Source: Cyanobacteriota bacterium (GTDB lineage Bacteria > Cyanobacteriota > Cyanobacteriia > Phormidesmidales > Phormidesmidaceae). From it: a stretch of 6,538 nucleotides of DNA. How positions within the stretch are numbered: the stretch's first letter is position 1; every line of letters begins with the position of its first letter. This document shows positions 1 to 5,584 of this stretch, piece after piece. The stretch is taken from positions 1-6,538 of the forward strand of contig JAQCHG010000098.1 in assembly GCA_027619675.1 (NCBI GenBank). The letters are read 5' to 3'. The position numbers were made by a program, and so were the translations under genes. A model generated the notes under the pieces. The model did no database searches and was not told where the DNA came from. It was given only the letters and a program-made list of their open reading frames with translations.

Positions 1-304
1 CCTTGGCACCCCCGCCCTGGCCAGTGCTGGGATGGGGAATGGAGTAGGACTTGGTGAGGGGCACATCCACCAGGTGCTTCTTACCATCGGCCACGCCCTT
101 TTTCACGGCTCCGATTACGTCGCCCGCCTTACCGACGCCGACACCCACCTGGCCCCGCTCATTGCCGACCACCACGATGGCGCGGAAGCTCAGCTTTTTA
201 CCCCCCTTAACCACCTTGGTGACCCGTCGAATTTGGACCACTCGCTCTTGCCATTCCGACTCTTTTTCGCGGTTGCGGGTATTTTTACGACGGTTGTTCG
301 CCAT
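1..304 (-). CDS. rpsE: 30S ribosomal protein S5, N-terminal part (partial)
   Basis: S5 acts in decoding fidelity and is part of the 30S mRNA-entry helicase with S3 and S4. About 101 codons are visible before the left edge cuts the gene; the family is around 165-175 residues. The start is ATG at 304, giving [20 protein letters not shown], a charged N-terminal extension typical of cyanobacteria. The S5 double-stranded-RNA-binding domain follows: [20 protein letters not shown] (24-43), [20 protein letters not shown] (44-63), then [15 protein letters not shown]. The visible part ends in a Gly-rich GQGGGAK. The Gly-rich loop that carries spectinomycin-resistance changes in E. coli S5 is intact here (VVKGGKK). 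The ribosome site is poor (AGGA 13 bases away). The C-terminal half, and presumably rplO after it, lie outside. Confidence 0.96.
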   Translation of the reverse strand, partial: MANNRRKNTRNREKESEWQERVVQIRRVTKVVKGGKKLSFRAIVVVGNERGQVGVGVGKAGDVIGAVKKGVADGKKHLVDVPLTKSYSIPHPSTGQGGGAK

Positions 305-353
305 GGTTCTCGCTAAATCCTACTCAGAACAAAGGGGATGGACGGTACAGATA

Positions 354-713
354 CTAGAAGGATAAACCCGCCTCACGGGCAGCTTCGGCAAGGGCAGCCA
401 CTCGACCGTGGTACAGCTTCCCTCCCCGATCAAACACCACTTCGGTGATGCCCTGCTCCAGGGCACGTTCAGCAATCAATTTGCCCACGAGCTTGGAGCC
501 TTCGGAGTTGGCCCCAACCCCTTGGGTGCGAATTCCACTTTCTAGGGTGGAGGCCGCCACTAGGGTTTGGTGCTGGGTGTCATCAATCACCTGAGCATAG
601 ATGTGCTGGTTAGACCGAAAAATCGCTAACCGAGGACGCTCAGAGGTACCGACAACCCGTCGCCGAATTCTCAAGTGGCGACGGCGGGTGAGTTCTTTGC
701 GATCAGCCTTCAT
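354..713 (-). CDS. rplR: 50S ribosomal protein L18
   Basis: L18 binds 5S rRNA and, with L5, attaches it to the 23S rRNA in the central protuberance. The product has 119 residues against 117 in E. coli. A very basic N-terminal arm (about 1-20, [17 protein letters not shown]) contacts 5S rRNA. The globular domain includes [20 protein letters not shown] (26-45), the [19 protein letters not shown] region (67-85) and [20 protein letters not shown] (92-111), and it ends in the conserved AREAGLSF. The ATG at 713 follows the rplF stop by 3 bases, and the only ribosome site is a weak AGGGA inside the end of rplF, consistent with coupled translation. It ends in TAG and is separated from rpsE by 49 bases. 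Confidence 0.98.
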   Translation of the reverse strand: MKADRKELTRRRHLRIRRRVVGTSERPRLAIFRSNQHIYAQVIDDTQHQTLVAASTLESGIRTQGVGANSEGSKLVGKLIAERALEQGITEVVFDRGGKLYHGRVAALAEAAREAGLSF

Positions 714-716
714 GGT

Positions 717-1256
717 TTATTTCTTCCCTGCCTTACCAGCCTTACGTCGAATCTGTTCCCCGGCATAACGAACCCCTTTACCCTTGTAGGGTTCGGGGGG
801 ACGGGCGGCGCGAATACTGGCTGCCACGTTGCCGACAATTTCTTTATCGATGCCGCTCACCACCACGTTGGTGTTGTTTTCTACGGCAAATTGAATGCCC
901 TCAGGGGGATTGAACACCACGGGATGGCTATAGCCCAGGCTGAGGTTGAGGTTGCTGCCCTGGACCTGAGCCCGGTAACCCACCCCCTGGATTTCCAGCC
1001 GCTTTTGAAAGCCATTGGAAACCCCTTCCACCATGTTGGCCACCAGGGTACGGCAAAGACCATGGCGGGAGCGGGCGAGGCGGGACTCGTTTTCGCGGGG
1101 AACGACAACGGTGTTGTCTTCCTGGGCGACGGTTACCCCGGTGGGGAGGGTGCGGGACAGCTCTCCCTTAGGGCCTTTAACGGTTACAGATCGACCGCTA
1201 ATGGTGACCGTAACCTTGGCAGGGATCGGAATAGGACGTTTACCAATTCGGGACAT
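717..1256 (-). CDS. rplF: 50S ribosomal protein L6
   Basis: L6 sits near the base of the L7/L12 stalk and the sarcin-ricin loop, next to the factor-binding site. The product has 179 residues, against 177 in E. coli, and consists of two repeated alpha/beta domains. The first runs from [15 protein letters not shown] to about residue 80, with [12 protein letters not shown] at 24-35. The second begins around [13 protein letters not shown] (85-97). The family signature [14 protein letters not shown] is at 154-167, and the C-terminus is the basic [10 protein letters not shown]. The ATG at 1256 has a strong TAAGGAG 9 bases upstream, inside a 50-base spacer after rpsH. The TAA is 3 bases from the rplR ATG, so rplR is probably translated by coupling. 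Confidence 0.98.
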   Translation of the reverse strand: MSRIGKRPIPIPAKVTVTISGRSVTVKGPKGELSRTLPTGVTVAQEDNTVVVPRENESRLARSRHGLCRTLVANMVEGVSNGFQKRLEIQGVGYRAQVQGSNLNLSLGYSHPVVFNPPEGIQFAVENNTNVVVSGIDKEIVGNVAASIRAARPPEPYKGKGVRYAGEQIRRKAGKAGKK

Positions 1257-1265
1257 TGCTCAAAA

Positions 1266-1272
1266 CTCCTTA
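1266..1272 (-). promoter_or_regulatory. Shine-Dalgarno of rplF
   Basis: TAAGGAG lies 9 bases before the rplF ATG within the rpsH-rplF spacer. It is among the strongest ribosome sites in the window and suggests rplF starts independently rather than by tight coupling to rpsH, whose stop is 50 bases away. Confidence 0.75.
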
Positions 1273-1306
1273 CAAGTACATTCGATGACTGGGTGGGTTG
1301 ACGCCA

Positions 1307-1708
1307 TCACCAGACGTAGCAAAGTACTTCGCCACCGATGCCCTGACGACGCGCGTCGCGATCGGTCATGATGCCGCTAGAAGTGGAGATGATGGCAATA
1401 CCAATGCCCCCTAACACCCGAGGCAGCTCCTTGCGGTTGGAGTAGACCCGTAACCCTGGGCGGCTAACGCGCTTCAGGTTTTTGATGATGGGATCCCGGG
1501 ACTTACCCCGATATTTCAGCGTCACCACTAAATGGCGCTGGATATCCTCTCCCGCTTCTGTGAAGTCGGCAATGAACCCTTCCTCCTTCAGTACCTGGGC
1601 AATGCTCCGGGTCATCTTGGTGGAGGGAATATCTACAGTTTGATGACGCGCTAGATTCGCGTTGCGAATCCGCGTCAGCATATCTGCGATAGTGTCGTTG
1701 GCCGCCAT
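1307..1708 (-). CDS. rpsH: 30S ribosomal protein S8
   Basis: S8 binds 16S rRNA helix 21 and organises the central domain of the 30S body. In E. coli it also represses the spc operon. The product has 133 residues, against 130 in E. coli. It begins [21 protein letters not shown], typical for bacteria and plastids. The middle holds [25 protein letters not shown], split across the two domains. The RNA-binding C-terminal domain contains [19 protein letters not shown] (94-112), then IMTDRDAR (113-120), with the STSSGxMTD signature intact, ending [18 protein letters not shown] stretch directly precedes the ATG. Retention of the RNA-binding residues means S8 could in principle bind an mRNA mimic; the sequence does not prove that it does. 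Confidence 0.98.
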   Translation of the reverse strand: MAANDTIADMLTRIRNANLARHQTVDIPSTKMTRSIAQVLKEEGFIADFTEAGEDIQRHLVVTLKYRGKSRDPIIKNLKRVSRPGLRVYSNRKELPRVLGGIGIAIISTSSGIMTDRDARRQGIGGEVLCYVW

Positions 1709-1729
1709 AGTCCTCTCCAGTGGTTAAAA

Positions 1730-2275
1730 CTAATTGTCCCGGAACGGCATACCCAGTTCCTTGAGCAGGGCCCGCCCTTCTTCGTCCGTACTTGCGGAGG
1801 TCACGATGGTGACATCCATGCCGCGTATCTGATCGATGCTGTCGTACTCAATTTCTGGGAAGATCAGCTGCTCCCGTAGCCCCAGGGTGTAGTTGCCGCG
1901 CCCGTCAAAACTTTTGGGGCTAATGCCGCGAAAGTCTCGAATGCGGGGCAGGGACAGGTTAATCAAGCGATTGAGGAAGGCGTACATGCGCTCAGAGCGG
2001 AGGGTAACCATGACCCCTACTGGCATACCTGCCCGAATTTTGAACCCTGCGATCGCCTTCTTAGCGCGGGTTACCACCGGGCGCTGCCCAGTGATCAGCC
2101 CCAATTCTGTTTGGGAAGACTCCAACGCCTTAGCATTCTGGGAGGCTTCCCCTAGCCCTCGGTTGACGGTCACTTTGACCAACTTGGGCACCTGATGAAT
2201 GTTGGTATAACCAAACTGCTCCATCAATTTGGGGACGACTTTCTCGGTGTAAAACGTTTTAAGTTGCTCAGCCAT
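1730..2275 (-). CDS. rplE: 50S ribosomal protein L5
   Basis: L5 binds 5S rRNA with L18, helps load it into the central protuberance, and contacts P-site tRNA and S13. The product has 181 residues, against 179 in E. coli. Conserved blocks are [14 protein letters not shown] (31-44), the central [20 protein letters not shown] (61-80), [19 protein letters not shown] (111-129) and [16 protein letters not shown] (139-154), ending GMPFRDN. The ATG at 2275 has AAGGA 8 bases upstream. The 78-base leader contains a 7-bp hairpin that ends 5 bases before that ribosome site. In E. coli the S8 operator of the spc operon lies around this same gene start. No rpsN follows; the next gene is rpsH after 21 bases. 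A HIP1 octamer lies in the KAIA codons. Confidence 0.98.
   Translation of the reverse strand: MAEQLKTFYTEKVVPKLMEQFGYTNIHQVPKLVKVTVNRGLGEASQNAKALESSQTELGLITGQRPVVTRAKKAIAGFKIRAGMPVGVMVTLRSERMYAFLNRLINLSLPRIRDFRGISPKSFDGRGNYTLGLREQLIFPEIEYDSIDQIRGMDVTIVTSASTDEEGRALLKELGMPFRDN
2049..2056. repeat. HIP1 octamer GCGATCGC within rplE
   Basis: This is a perfect copy of the highly iterated palindrome of cyanobacteria. It lies in the rplE codons for the KAIAG stretch. It is one of two perfect copies in the window and supports the cyanobacterial assignment. Confidence 0.85.
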
Positions 2276-2283
2276 AGCAGATG

Positions 2284-2288
2284 TCCTT
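2284..2288 (-). promoter_or_regulatory. Shine-Dalgarno of rplE
   Basis: AAGGA lies 8 bases before the rplE ATG. It falls just downstream of the spacer hairpin and outside its stem, so the hairpin does not directly bury it. Confidence 0.7.
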
Positions 2289-2293
2289 GCAAT

Positions 2294-2315
2294 GTCCCTG
2301 GGCTTAGTCAGGAAC
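2294..2315 (-). promoter_or_regulatory. Hairpin in the rplX-rplE spacer, possible translational control element
   Basis: Read as RNA from the minus strand, GUUCCUG (2315-2309) and CAGGGAC (2300-2294) can pair as a 7-bp stem with one G-U and an 8-base loop. It ends 5 bases before the AAGGA of rplE. There is no U-run after it, so it is not an intrinsic terminator. The role is inferred only: it could protect an mRNA end, mark a processing site, or take part in control of rplE. In E. coli the S8 operator lies at the rplE start. Confidence 0.3.
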
Positions 2316-2353
2316 GACAGTAAACTTACAATCTCGAAACACCCACCGCATCA

Positions 2354-2701
2354 TCAATCGATGATTTCTCCGGTTTTCTTCAACATGCGCACCTTGCGAC
2401 CGTCCTCGGTGAAGGTGTAGCAAAAGCGGCTAGCCACTTTTTGCTTTTCGGAATAGAGCATGACGTTAGAGCTATGGATGGGAAACTCTTCCGTCACAAT
2501 CTGACCCGATTCACCCTCCTGGCGAGGCTTCACATGGCGGGTGCGAATGTTGACCCCCTCCACCAGCACTTGACTGGTTTTGGGAATGACCTTAACCACT
2601 TCGCCCACTTTGCCCTTATCTCGCCCGGCGATGACCTGGACGGTATCGCCTTTCTTGACATGAACTTTATGCCGCGTGGGCGCATTTCCCTGCTTGGGCA
2701 T
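2354..2701 (-). CDS. rplX: 50S ribosomal protein L24
   Basis: L24 is an assembly initiator that binds the 5' region of 23S rRNA and ends up near the tunnel exit. From ATG at 2701 the protein has 115 residues, longer than the 104 of E. coli but usual for cyanobacteria and plastids. After a short [11 protein letters not shown] leader comes the KOW motif, about 16-42, with [34 protein letters not shown] (51-66) and a C-terminal zinc-free beta segment [15 protein letters not shown] follow. A GTG one codon upstream (2704) could also initiate; I prefer the ATG because it gives the family-typical MPK start. The ATG shares one base with the rplN stop (TGATG), a classic coupling arrangement. The gene ends in tandem TGA TGA, followed by the longest spacer in the window. 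Confidence 0.96.
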   Translation of the reverse strand: MPKQGNAPTRHKVHVKKGDTVQVIAGRDKGKVGEVVKVIPKTSQVLVEGVNIRTRHVKPRQEGESGQIVTEEFPIHSSNVMLYSEKQKVASRFCYTFTEDGRKVRMLKKTGEIID

Positions 2702-3066
2702 CACAGCACCTCCGGCGCTAACGAAACAATTTTGGTGAAGTTTTTGTCCCGCAGTTCTCGGGCAACGGGACCAAAGACCCGGGTACCCCGGGGGTTGCCA
2801 TCATTGTTAATGATGACCGCAGCATTATCGTCAAAGCGAATGCTCATGCCGCTGCTGCGTCGTAGGCCCTTTTTAGTCCGCACAATGACCGCCCGGACCA
2901 CATCGGACTTCTTCACAGCCATATTGGGGATGGCGTCCTTGACCACCGCAATCACCACGTCACCAACATTGGCATAGCGACGGTTTCCCCCCAGCACCCG
3001 AATGCACATGAGCTTACGGGCACCGCTGTTATCGGCCACATTTAAATAGGTTTCTTGCTGAATCAC
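2701..3066 (-). CDS. rplN: 50S ribosomal protein L14 (GTG start)
   Basis: L14 sits on the 50S interface, contributes to bridges B5 and B8, and is the contact for silencing factor RsfS. The product has 121 residues, against 123 in E. coli. It begins with the conserved [18 protein letters not shown]. The L14 signature covers about 60-86, with key residues VRTKKGLRR (62-70) and DDNAAVIIN (79-87). [16 protein letters not shown] (91-106) and a C-terminal LAPEVL complete it. The start is GTG at 3066-3064, with a perfect AGGAGG 9 bases upstream. The next in-frame Met is residue 20, inside the conserved core, so GTG is the real start. In E. coli this gene opens the spc operon behind its own promoter; here there is no room for one. 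Its TGA overlaps the rplX ATG as TGATG. Confidence 0.98.
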   Translation of the reverse strand: MIQQETYLNVADNSGARKLMCIRVLGGNRRYANVGDVVIAVVKDAIPNMAVKKSDVVRAVIVRTKKGLRRSSGMSIRFDDNAAVIINNDGNPRGTRVFGPVARELRDKNFTKIVSLAPEVL

Positions 3067-3075
3067 CGCTTTTTG

Positions 3076-3081
3076 CCTCCT
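3076..3081 (-). promoter_or_regulatory. Shine-Dalgarno of rplN
   Basis: A perfect AGGAGG lies 9 bases before the rplN GTG. Its first two bases belong to the second, in-frame stop codon of rpsQ (TGA TAG GAGG). It supports GTG as the true start of rplN and links termination of S17 to initiation of L14. Confidence 0.85.
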
Positions 3082-3082
3082 A

Positions 3083-3334
3083 TCAGACCTGGGACGCCCG
3101 ATCTAAAACGTCGGCAACCACCCACCGCTTGGTGCGGCTGAGGGGGCGGGTTTCGCGAATGCGCACGCGATCGCCCACTTGACAGGAATTCTCCTCATCG
3201 TGAGCTTTGTAACGCTTCGTTTTCACCACAATTTTGCCGTACTTGGGGTGGGTCACCCGGTTTTCCACAGCGACCACCACAGTCTTCTGCATCTTGTCGC
3301 TGACCACTAACCCGACCCGTTCTTTAACCGCCAT
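3083..3334 (-). CDS. rpsQ: 30S ribosomal protein S17
   Basis: S17 is a primary 16S rRNA-binding protein of the 30S body, with an OB fold. The product has 83 residues against 84 in E. coli. Conserved blocks are [16 protein letters not shown] (6-21), the loop [20 protein letters not shown] (29-48) and the family signature [18 protein letters not shown] (54-71). The ATG at 3334 is preceded by GAAGGTGAG. The gene ends with two in-frame stops in a row, TGA then TAG, and the second overlaps the AGGAGG of rplN. It is normally the last gene of the S10 operon, but here it runs directly into rplN with a 16-base gap. A HIP1 octamer lies within the GDR codons. Confidence 0.98.
   Translation of the reverse strand: MAVKERVGLVVSDKMQKTVVVAVENRVTHPKYGKIVVKTKRYKAHDEENSCQVGDRVRIRETRPLSRTKRWVVADVLDRASQV
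3167..3174. repeat. HIP1 octamer GCGATCGC within rpsQ
   Basis: This is the second perfect HIP1 palindrome, in the rpsQ codons for Gly-Asp-Arg of the S17 signature. The encoded residues are conserved, so the site exists through synonymous codon choice. Confidence 0.85.
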
Positions 3335-3346
3335 ATCTCACCTTCC

Positions 3347-3610
3347 CTAAGCCTGCTGTGCTTCAGCGGTTTCAGTCACCGCCGGAGACGTACTTGAGTC
3401 TGCCTGTTCCGCCCCTTGCCGCTGGCGCTGTAACGTCATCAACTGGGCTAACCGATGGCGTTCTTGCTTGAACTGGTGAAAACCAGACTCTAACTTGCGG
3501 GTCGCCTTTTGAAAGCGCAAATCAAAGAGCCGCCGCCGCACCGCCACAATTTCATCAGCGATTTCTTGATCGCTCAACTGACGAATATCGTCCATCTTTG
3601 GAAACGCCAT
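3347..3610 (-). CDS. rpmC: 50S ribosomal protein L29 with C-terminal extension
   Basis: L29 is a small two-helix protein next to L23 at the exit-tunnel mouth. Of the 87 residues, about 6-66 form the L29 core: the DIRQLSDQEIADEI helix, then RRRLFDLRFQKATRKLE (26-41) and a second basic helix with QERHRLAQL. The E. coli protein is about 63 residues, so 67-87 are an added tail. The tail is rich in Ala, Glu, Gln, Ser and Thr and has no Lys or Arg, so it is probably disordered and solvent-exposed. Cyanobacterial L29 proteins often have such short tails, but sequence and length vary. The start is ATG at 3610, with GGAGGA 10 bases upstream inside rplP. The stop TAG is 12 bases before rpsQ. Confidence 0.95.
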   Translation of the reverse strand: MAFPKMDDIRQLSDQEIADEIVAVRRRLFDLRFQKATRKLESGFHQFKQERHRLAQLMTLQRQRQGAEQADSSTSPAVTETAEAQQA

Positions 3611-3613
3611 GGC

Positions 3614-4033
3614 TTAAGAGTCCTCCGATTCACGGGCAATGATTTTGGTTTTGAAGGGCAGCTTAAAAGACGCCAATCGCATCGCTTCCCGAGCCGTTTC
3701 TTCCGGCACCCCGGCAATTTCAAACACAATGCGCCCCGGCTTCACCACCGCCACCCAGAGCTCAGGGTTACCCTTACCAGAACCCATCCGGGTTTCCGCC
3801 GGACGCATGGTCACAGGCTTATCAGGAAACACCCGAATCCAGATTTTGCCGCCCCGGCGAACATAACGGGTCATCGCCCGTCGGGCAGCCTCAATTTGGC
3901 GAGAGGTAATCCAAGAAGGTTCCGTGGCTTGAATGGCGTACTCACCAAAATTAATGGTGTTGCCCCGTTGGGCCATCCCACGCATCCGACCACGGTGCTG
4001 CTTCCGGAATTTTGTTCGTCTAGGACTTAGCAT
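3614..4033 (-). CDS. rplP: 50S ribosomal protein L16
   Basis: L16 is a late-assembling 50S protein that organises the A-site tRNA pocket near the peptidyl-transferase centre. The product has 139 residues, against 136 in E. coli. It starts [17 protein letters not shown], the standard bacterial and plastid N-terminus. Both family signatures are present: [15 protein letters not shown] (61-75) and [19 protein letters not shown] (82-100). Arg82 matches E. coli Arg81, which is hydroxylated there; whether it is modified here is unknown. The start is ATG at 4033, with a poor Shine-Dalgarno (GAGTAGAAG). The rpsC-rplP spacer is 61 bases. Downstream, the rpmC ribosome site GGAGGA lies inside the last rplP codons, and only 3 bases separate the two genes, which suggests translational coupling. 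Confidence 0.98.
   Translation of the reverse strand: MLSPRRTKFRKQHRGRMRGMAQRGNTINFGEYAIQATEPSWITSRQIEAARRAMTRYVRRGGKIWIRVFPDKPVTMRPAETRMGSGKGNPELWVAVVKPGRIVFEIAGVPEETAREAMRLASFKLPFKTKIIARESEDS
3621..3626 (-). promoter_or_regulatory. Shine-Dalgarno of rpmC inside rplP
   Basis: GGAGGA lies 10 bases before the rpmC ATG and is formed by the Ser-Glu-Asp codons at the end of rplP, upstream of the rplP TAA. This arrangement suits coupled translation of L16 and L29. Confidence 0.7.
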
Positions 4034-4094
4034 GGCTTCTACTCTTGTTGCCCGTAACGCTGCTTAAAAAAGAATGGAGGCGACCAACAAAACC

Positions 4095-4823
4095 CTAGGC
4101 TTCGTTAGAACGATCTTCGAACTGACGACGGCGGGACTGGCGACGGCGGGGTTGCGCCGTATCCACGGGAGCCACGCGCTCCTGCCCAGGAATCACTTCC
4201 CCTTTAAAGATCCATACCTTCACCCCTAGGACACCGTAGGTGGTTTGGGCAGTGCGATAGGAATAGTCCACATCGGCCCGCAGGGTATGGAGGGGCACCC
4301 GACCTTCCCGAGTCCACTCCGTCCGGGCAATTTCAGCCCCATTCAGACGGCCACTGACCTGAATCTTGATCCCTTCCACACCGGCCCGCTGCGCCCGTTG
4401 CAGGGTTTGACGGATCACCCGGCGAAACGCCACCCGGCGCTCTAGCTGCTGCACGATGTATTCCGCCACTAGGGCAGCATCGGCATCAACCCGCGCCACT
4501 TCCACCACATTGATGCGAATCTGACGGCTAGAGTCCCGCAGAGTCTTTTGTAGACCCACCCGCAGGGCTTCAATACCGCTACCCCCACGGCCTACCACCA
4601 CCCCAGGACGGGCAGTGCGGACTTCTAAGTCAATTTGTTCCGCCTTACGCTCAATGCGCACATCAGAAATGCCAGCGTTGCTCAGATTCTTCTCAACGTA
4701 CTGACGGATTTGATGGTCCTCTTGCAGCAATTCAGGATAGCGCTGACCGTCGGCATACCAACGGGAGCGGTGCTCTTGAATAACCCCAAGGCGAAAGCCA
4801 GTTGGATGAATCTTCTGTCCCAC
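4095..4823 (-). CDS. rpsC: 30S ribosomal protein S3 (GTG start)
   Basis: S3 lies at the mRNA entry side of the 30S head and, with S4 and S5, forms the ribosomal helicase. The protein has 242 residues. The N-terminal [13 protein letters not shown] is canonical. A type-2 KH domain follows, with [13 protein letters not shown] at about 75-87. The basic helix [14 protein letters not shown] (131-144) carries Arg134, Arg135 and Arg138, equivalent to the E. coli helicase residues R131, R132 and K135. The C-terminal S3 domain includes [13 protein letters not shown] (158-170) and [12 protein letters not shown]. The start codon is GTG at 4823-4821. It is secure because the conserved N-terminus begins there, AGAGGA lies 7 bases upstream, and the frame contains no other methionine. 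Residues after about 210 form an extension with two RRRQ repeats and a DRSNEA end. Confidence 0.98.
   Translation of the reverse strand: MGQKIHPTGFRLGVIQEHRSRWYADGQRYPELLQEDHQIRQYVEKNLSNAGISDVRIERKAEQIDLEVRTARPGVVVGRGGSGIEALRVGLQKTLRDSSRQIRINVVEVARVDADAALVAEYIVQQLERRVAFRRVIRQTLQRAQRAGVEGIKIQVSGRLNGAEIARTEWTREGRVPLHTLRADVDYSYRTAQTTYGVLGVKVWIFKGEVIPGQERVAPVDTAQPRRRQSRRRQFEDRSNEA
4121..4150 (-). repeat. 15-bp in-frame tandem duplication in the rpsC 3' end
   Basis: Two adjacent 15-base units, 4121-4135 and 4136-4150 on the plus strand, read ACTGACGACGGCGGG and ACTGGCGACGGCGGG. They differ at one base. On the coding strand they encode two successive RRRQ blocks (residues 226-229 and 231-234) in the basic C-terminal tail of S3. 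The length is a multiple of three, so the frame is kept. Confidence 0.85.
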
Positions 4824-4830
4824 GCGTAGT

Positions 4831-4836
4831 TCCTCT
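4831..4836 (-). promoter_or_regulatory. Shine-Dalgarno of rpsC
   Basis: AGAGGA lies 7 bases before the rpsC GTG. It decides the start, because the rest of the rpsC frame has no methionine codon. Confidence 0.75.
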
Positions 4837-4881
4837 GACGATGACGGTGTGAATGGATGAACGGATCAATCAAATGTCAAC

Positions 4882-5250
4882 CTAAGCGTCTAAACCCGCA
4901 TCGGGGGAGACGGCAATGGTGATGTGACAGGTGGGCTTACGGATTTGAAAAGCCCGACCCTGGGCTCGGGGGCGAAACCGACGCAGGGTCGGCCCAGCAT
5001 CGGCGTAGGCTTCGCTGATGACCAGATCAGACGGTTCCAGCCCGTTGTTGTGCTCAGCATTGGCCACCGCAGATCGCAGCACCTTGAGCACCGGATCACA
5101 GGCCCGGTAAGGCATGAACTCCAGCATGATCAGCGCTTCCCGGTAGGAGCAGCCCCGGATTTGATCCAGCACCCGACGCACTTTATGGGGCGACATGCGG
5201 ATGTAGCGCGCAACTGCTTTGACTTGGGTATTGGGGGTACTAACAGCCAT
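4882..5250 (-). CDS. rplV: 50S ribosomal protein L22
   Basis: L22 binds all six 23S rRNA domains during assembly, and its long beta-hairpin lines the constriction of the exit tunnel, where macrolide-resistance changes and arrest peptides act. The protein has 122 residues, slightly longer than the 110 of E. coli, with a short N-terminal extension before [18 protein letters not shown] (about 10-27). The helical core includes [11 protein letters not shown] (61-71). The tunnel hairpin is about 84-105, with the basic tip sequence [11 protein letters not shown] (90-100) intact, so no resistance-type deletion is evident. A GGAGAG ribosome site lies just before the ATG. The gene ends in TAG and is followed by a 58-base spacer before rpsC. 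Confidence 0.98.
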   Translation of the reverse strand: MAVSTPNTQVKAVARYIRMSPHKVRRVLDQIRGCSYREALIMLEFMPYRACDPVLKVLRSAVANAEHNNGLEPSDLVISEAYADAGPTLRRFRPRAQGRAFQIRKPTCHITIAVSPDAGLDA

Positions 5251-5267
5251 TGGACTCTCCGACTTCC

Positions 5268-5546
5268 CTATCGACGTGCTTTCTTATCGCTCTTGGCATG
5301 ACCCCGGAAGGTGCGCGTTGGCGCAAACTCACCCAGCTTGTGCCCCACCATTTGCTCCGTCACATAGACGGGAACATGTTGACGACCATTGTGGACAGCG
5401 ATGGTGTGCCCGATCATCTGAGGCAAAATTGTGGATGCCCGTGACCAGGTCTTGATTACCTGCTTTTCACCCTTGGCGTTGAGGGCTTCCACTTTCCGCA
5501 TCAGGTGGTCCGCCACAAACGGCCCTTTTTTCAACGAACGAGACAT
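5268..5546 (-). CDS. rpsS: 30S ribosomal protein S19
   Basis: S19 sits in the 30S head, forms a complex with S13 and contacts the A-site region and the B1 intersubunit bridge. The product is 92 residues, exactly family length. It begins [15 protein letters not shown], the almost universal S19 start. It carries the S19 signature at residues 62-83, including the conserved blocks GHKLGEF (68-74) and RTFRGH (78-83), followed by a short lysine-rich tail. A Shine-Dalgarno AAGGA lies 7 bases before the ATG. The gene stands between rplB and rplV as in the standard S10 operon, and its TAG is 17 bases upstream of the rplV start. I see nothing unusual in it. Confidence 0.98.
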   Translation of the reverse strand: MSRSLKKGPFVADHLMRKVEALNAKGEKQVIKTWSRASTILPQMIGHTIAVHNGRQHVPVYVTEQMVGHKLGEFAPTRTFRGHAKSDKKARR

Positions 5547-5584
5547 GCCTTTTTCCTTACCCTTGCAGTTTCAATCGGTTTGAC

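Noticed and set aside
305..332. GUUCU...AGAAC inverted repeat around the weak rpsE ribosome site
   Set aside because: A 5-bp stem with a 15-base loop is easily found by chance, and there is no other supporting signal.
675..1301. Plus-strand open frame of about 208 codons antisense to rplF
   Set aside because: It lies entirely over well-identified rplF and its flanks, has no recognisable family features, and such open antisense frames arise from codon bias in GC-rich conserved genes.
2441..2977. Plus-strand open frame of about 178 codons antisense to rplX and rplN
   Set aside because: It overlaps two certain genes on the other strand, and no motif or ribosome site supports it.
3509..4030. 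Plus-strand open frame of about 173 codons antisense to rplP and rpmC
   Set aside because: It is the mirror of two conserved genes. Its His/Pro/Arg-rich translation is typical of a reverse-strand shadow.
4045..4090. UUGUUG/CAACAA inverted repeat with a U6 run in the rplP-rpsC spacer, as a terminator
   Set aside because: The two arms are only 6 bp, A/U-rich, and enclose a loop of over 30 bases. The U-run is inside the loop rather than after the stem, so it is not an intrinsic terminator.
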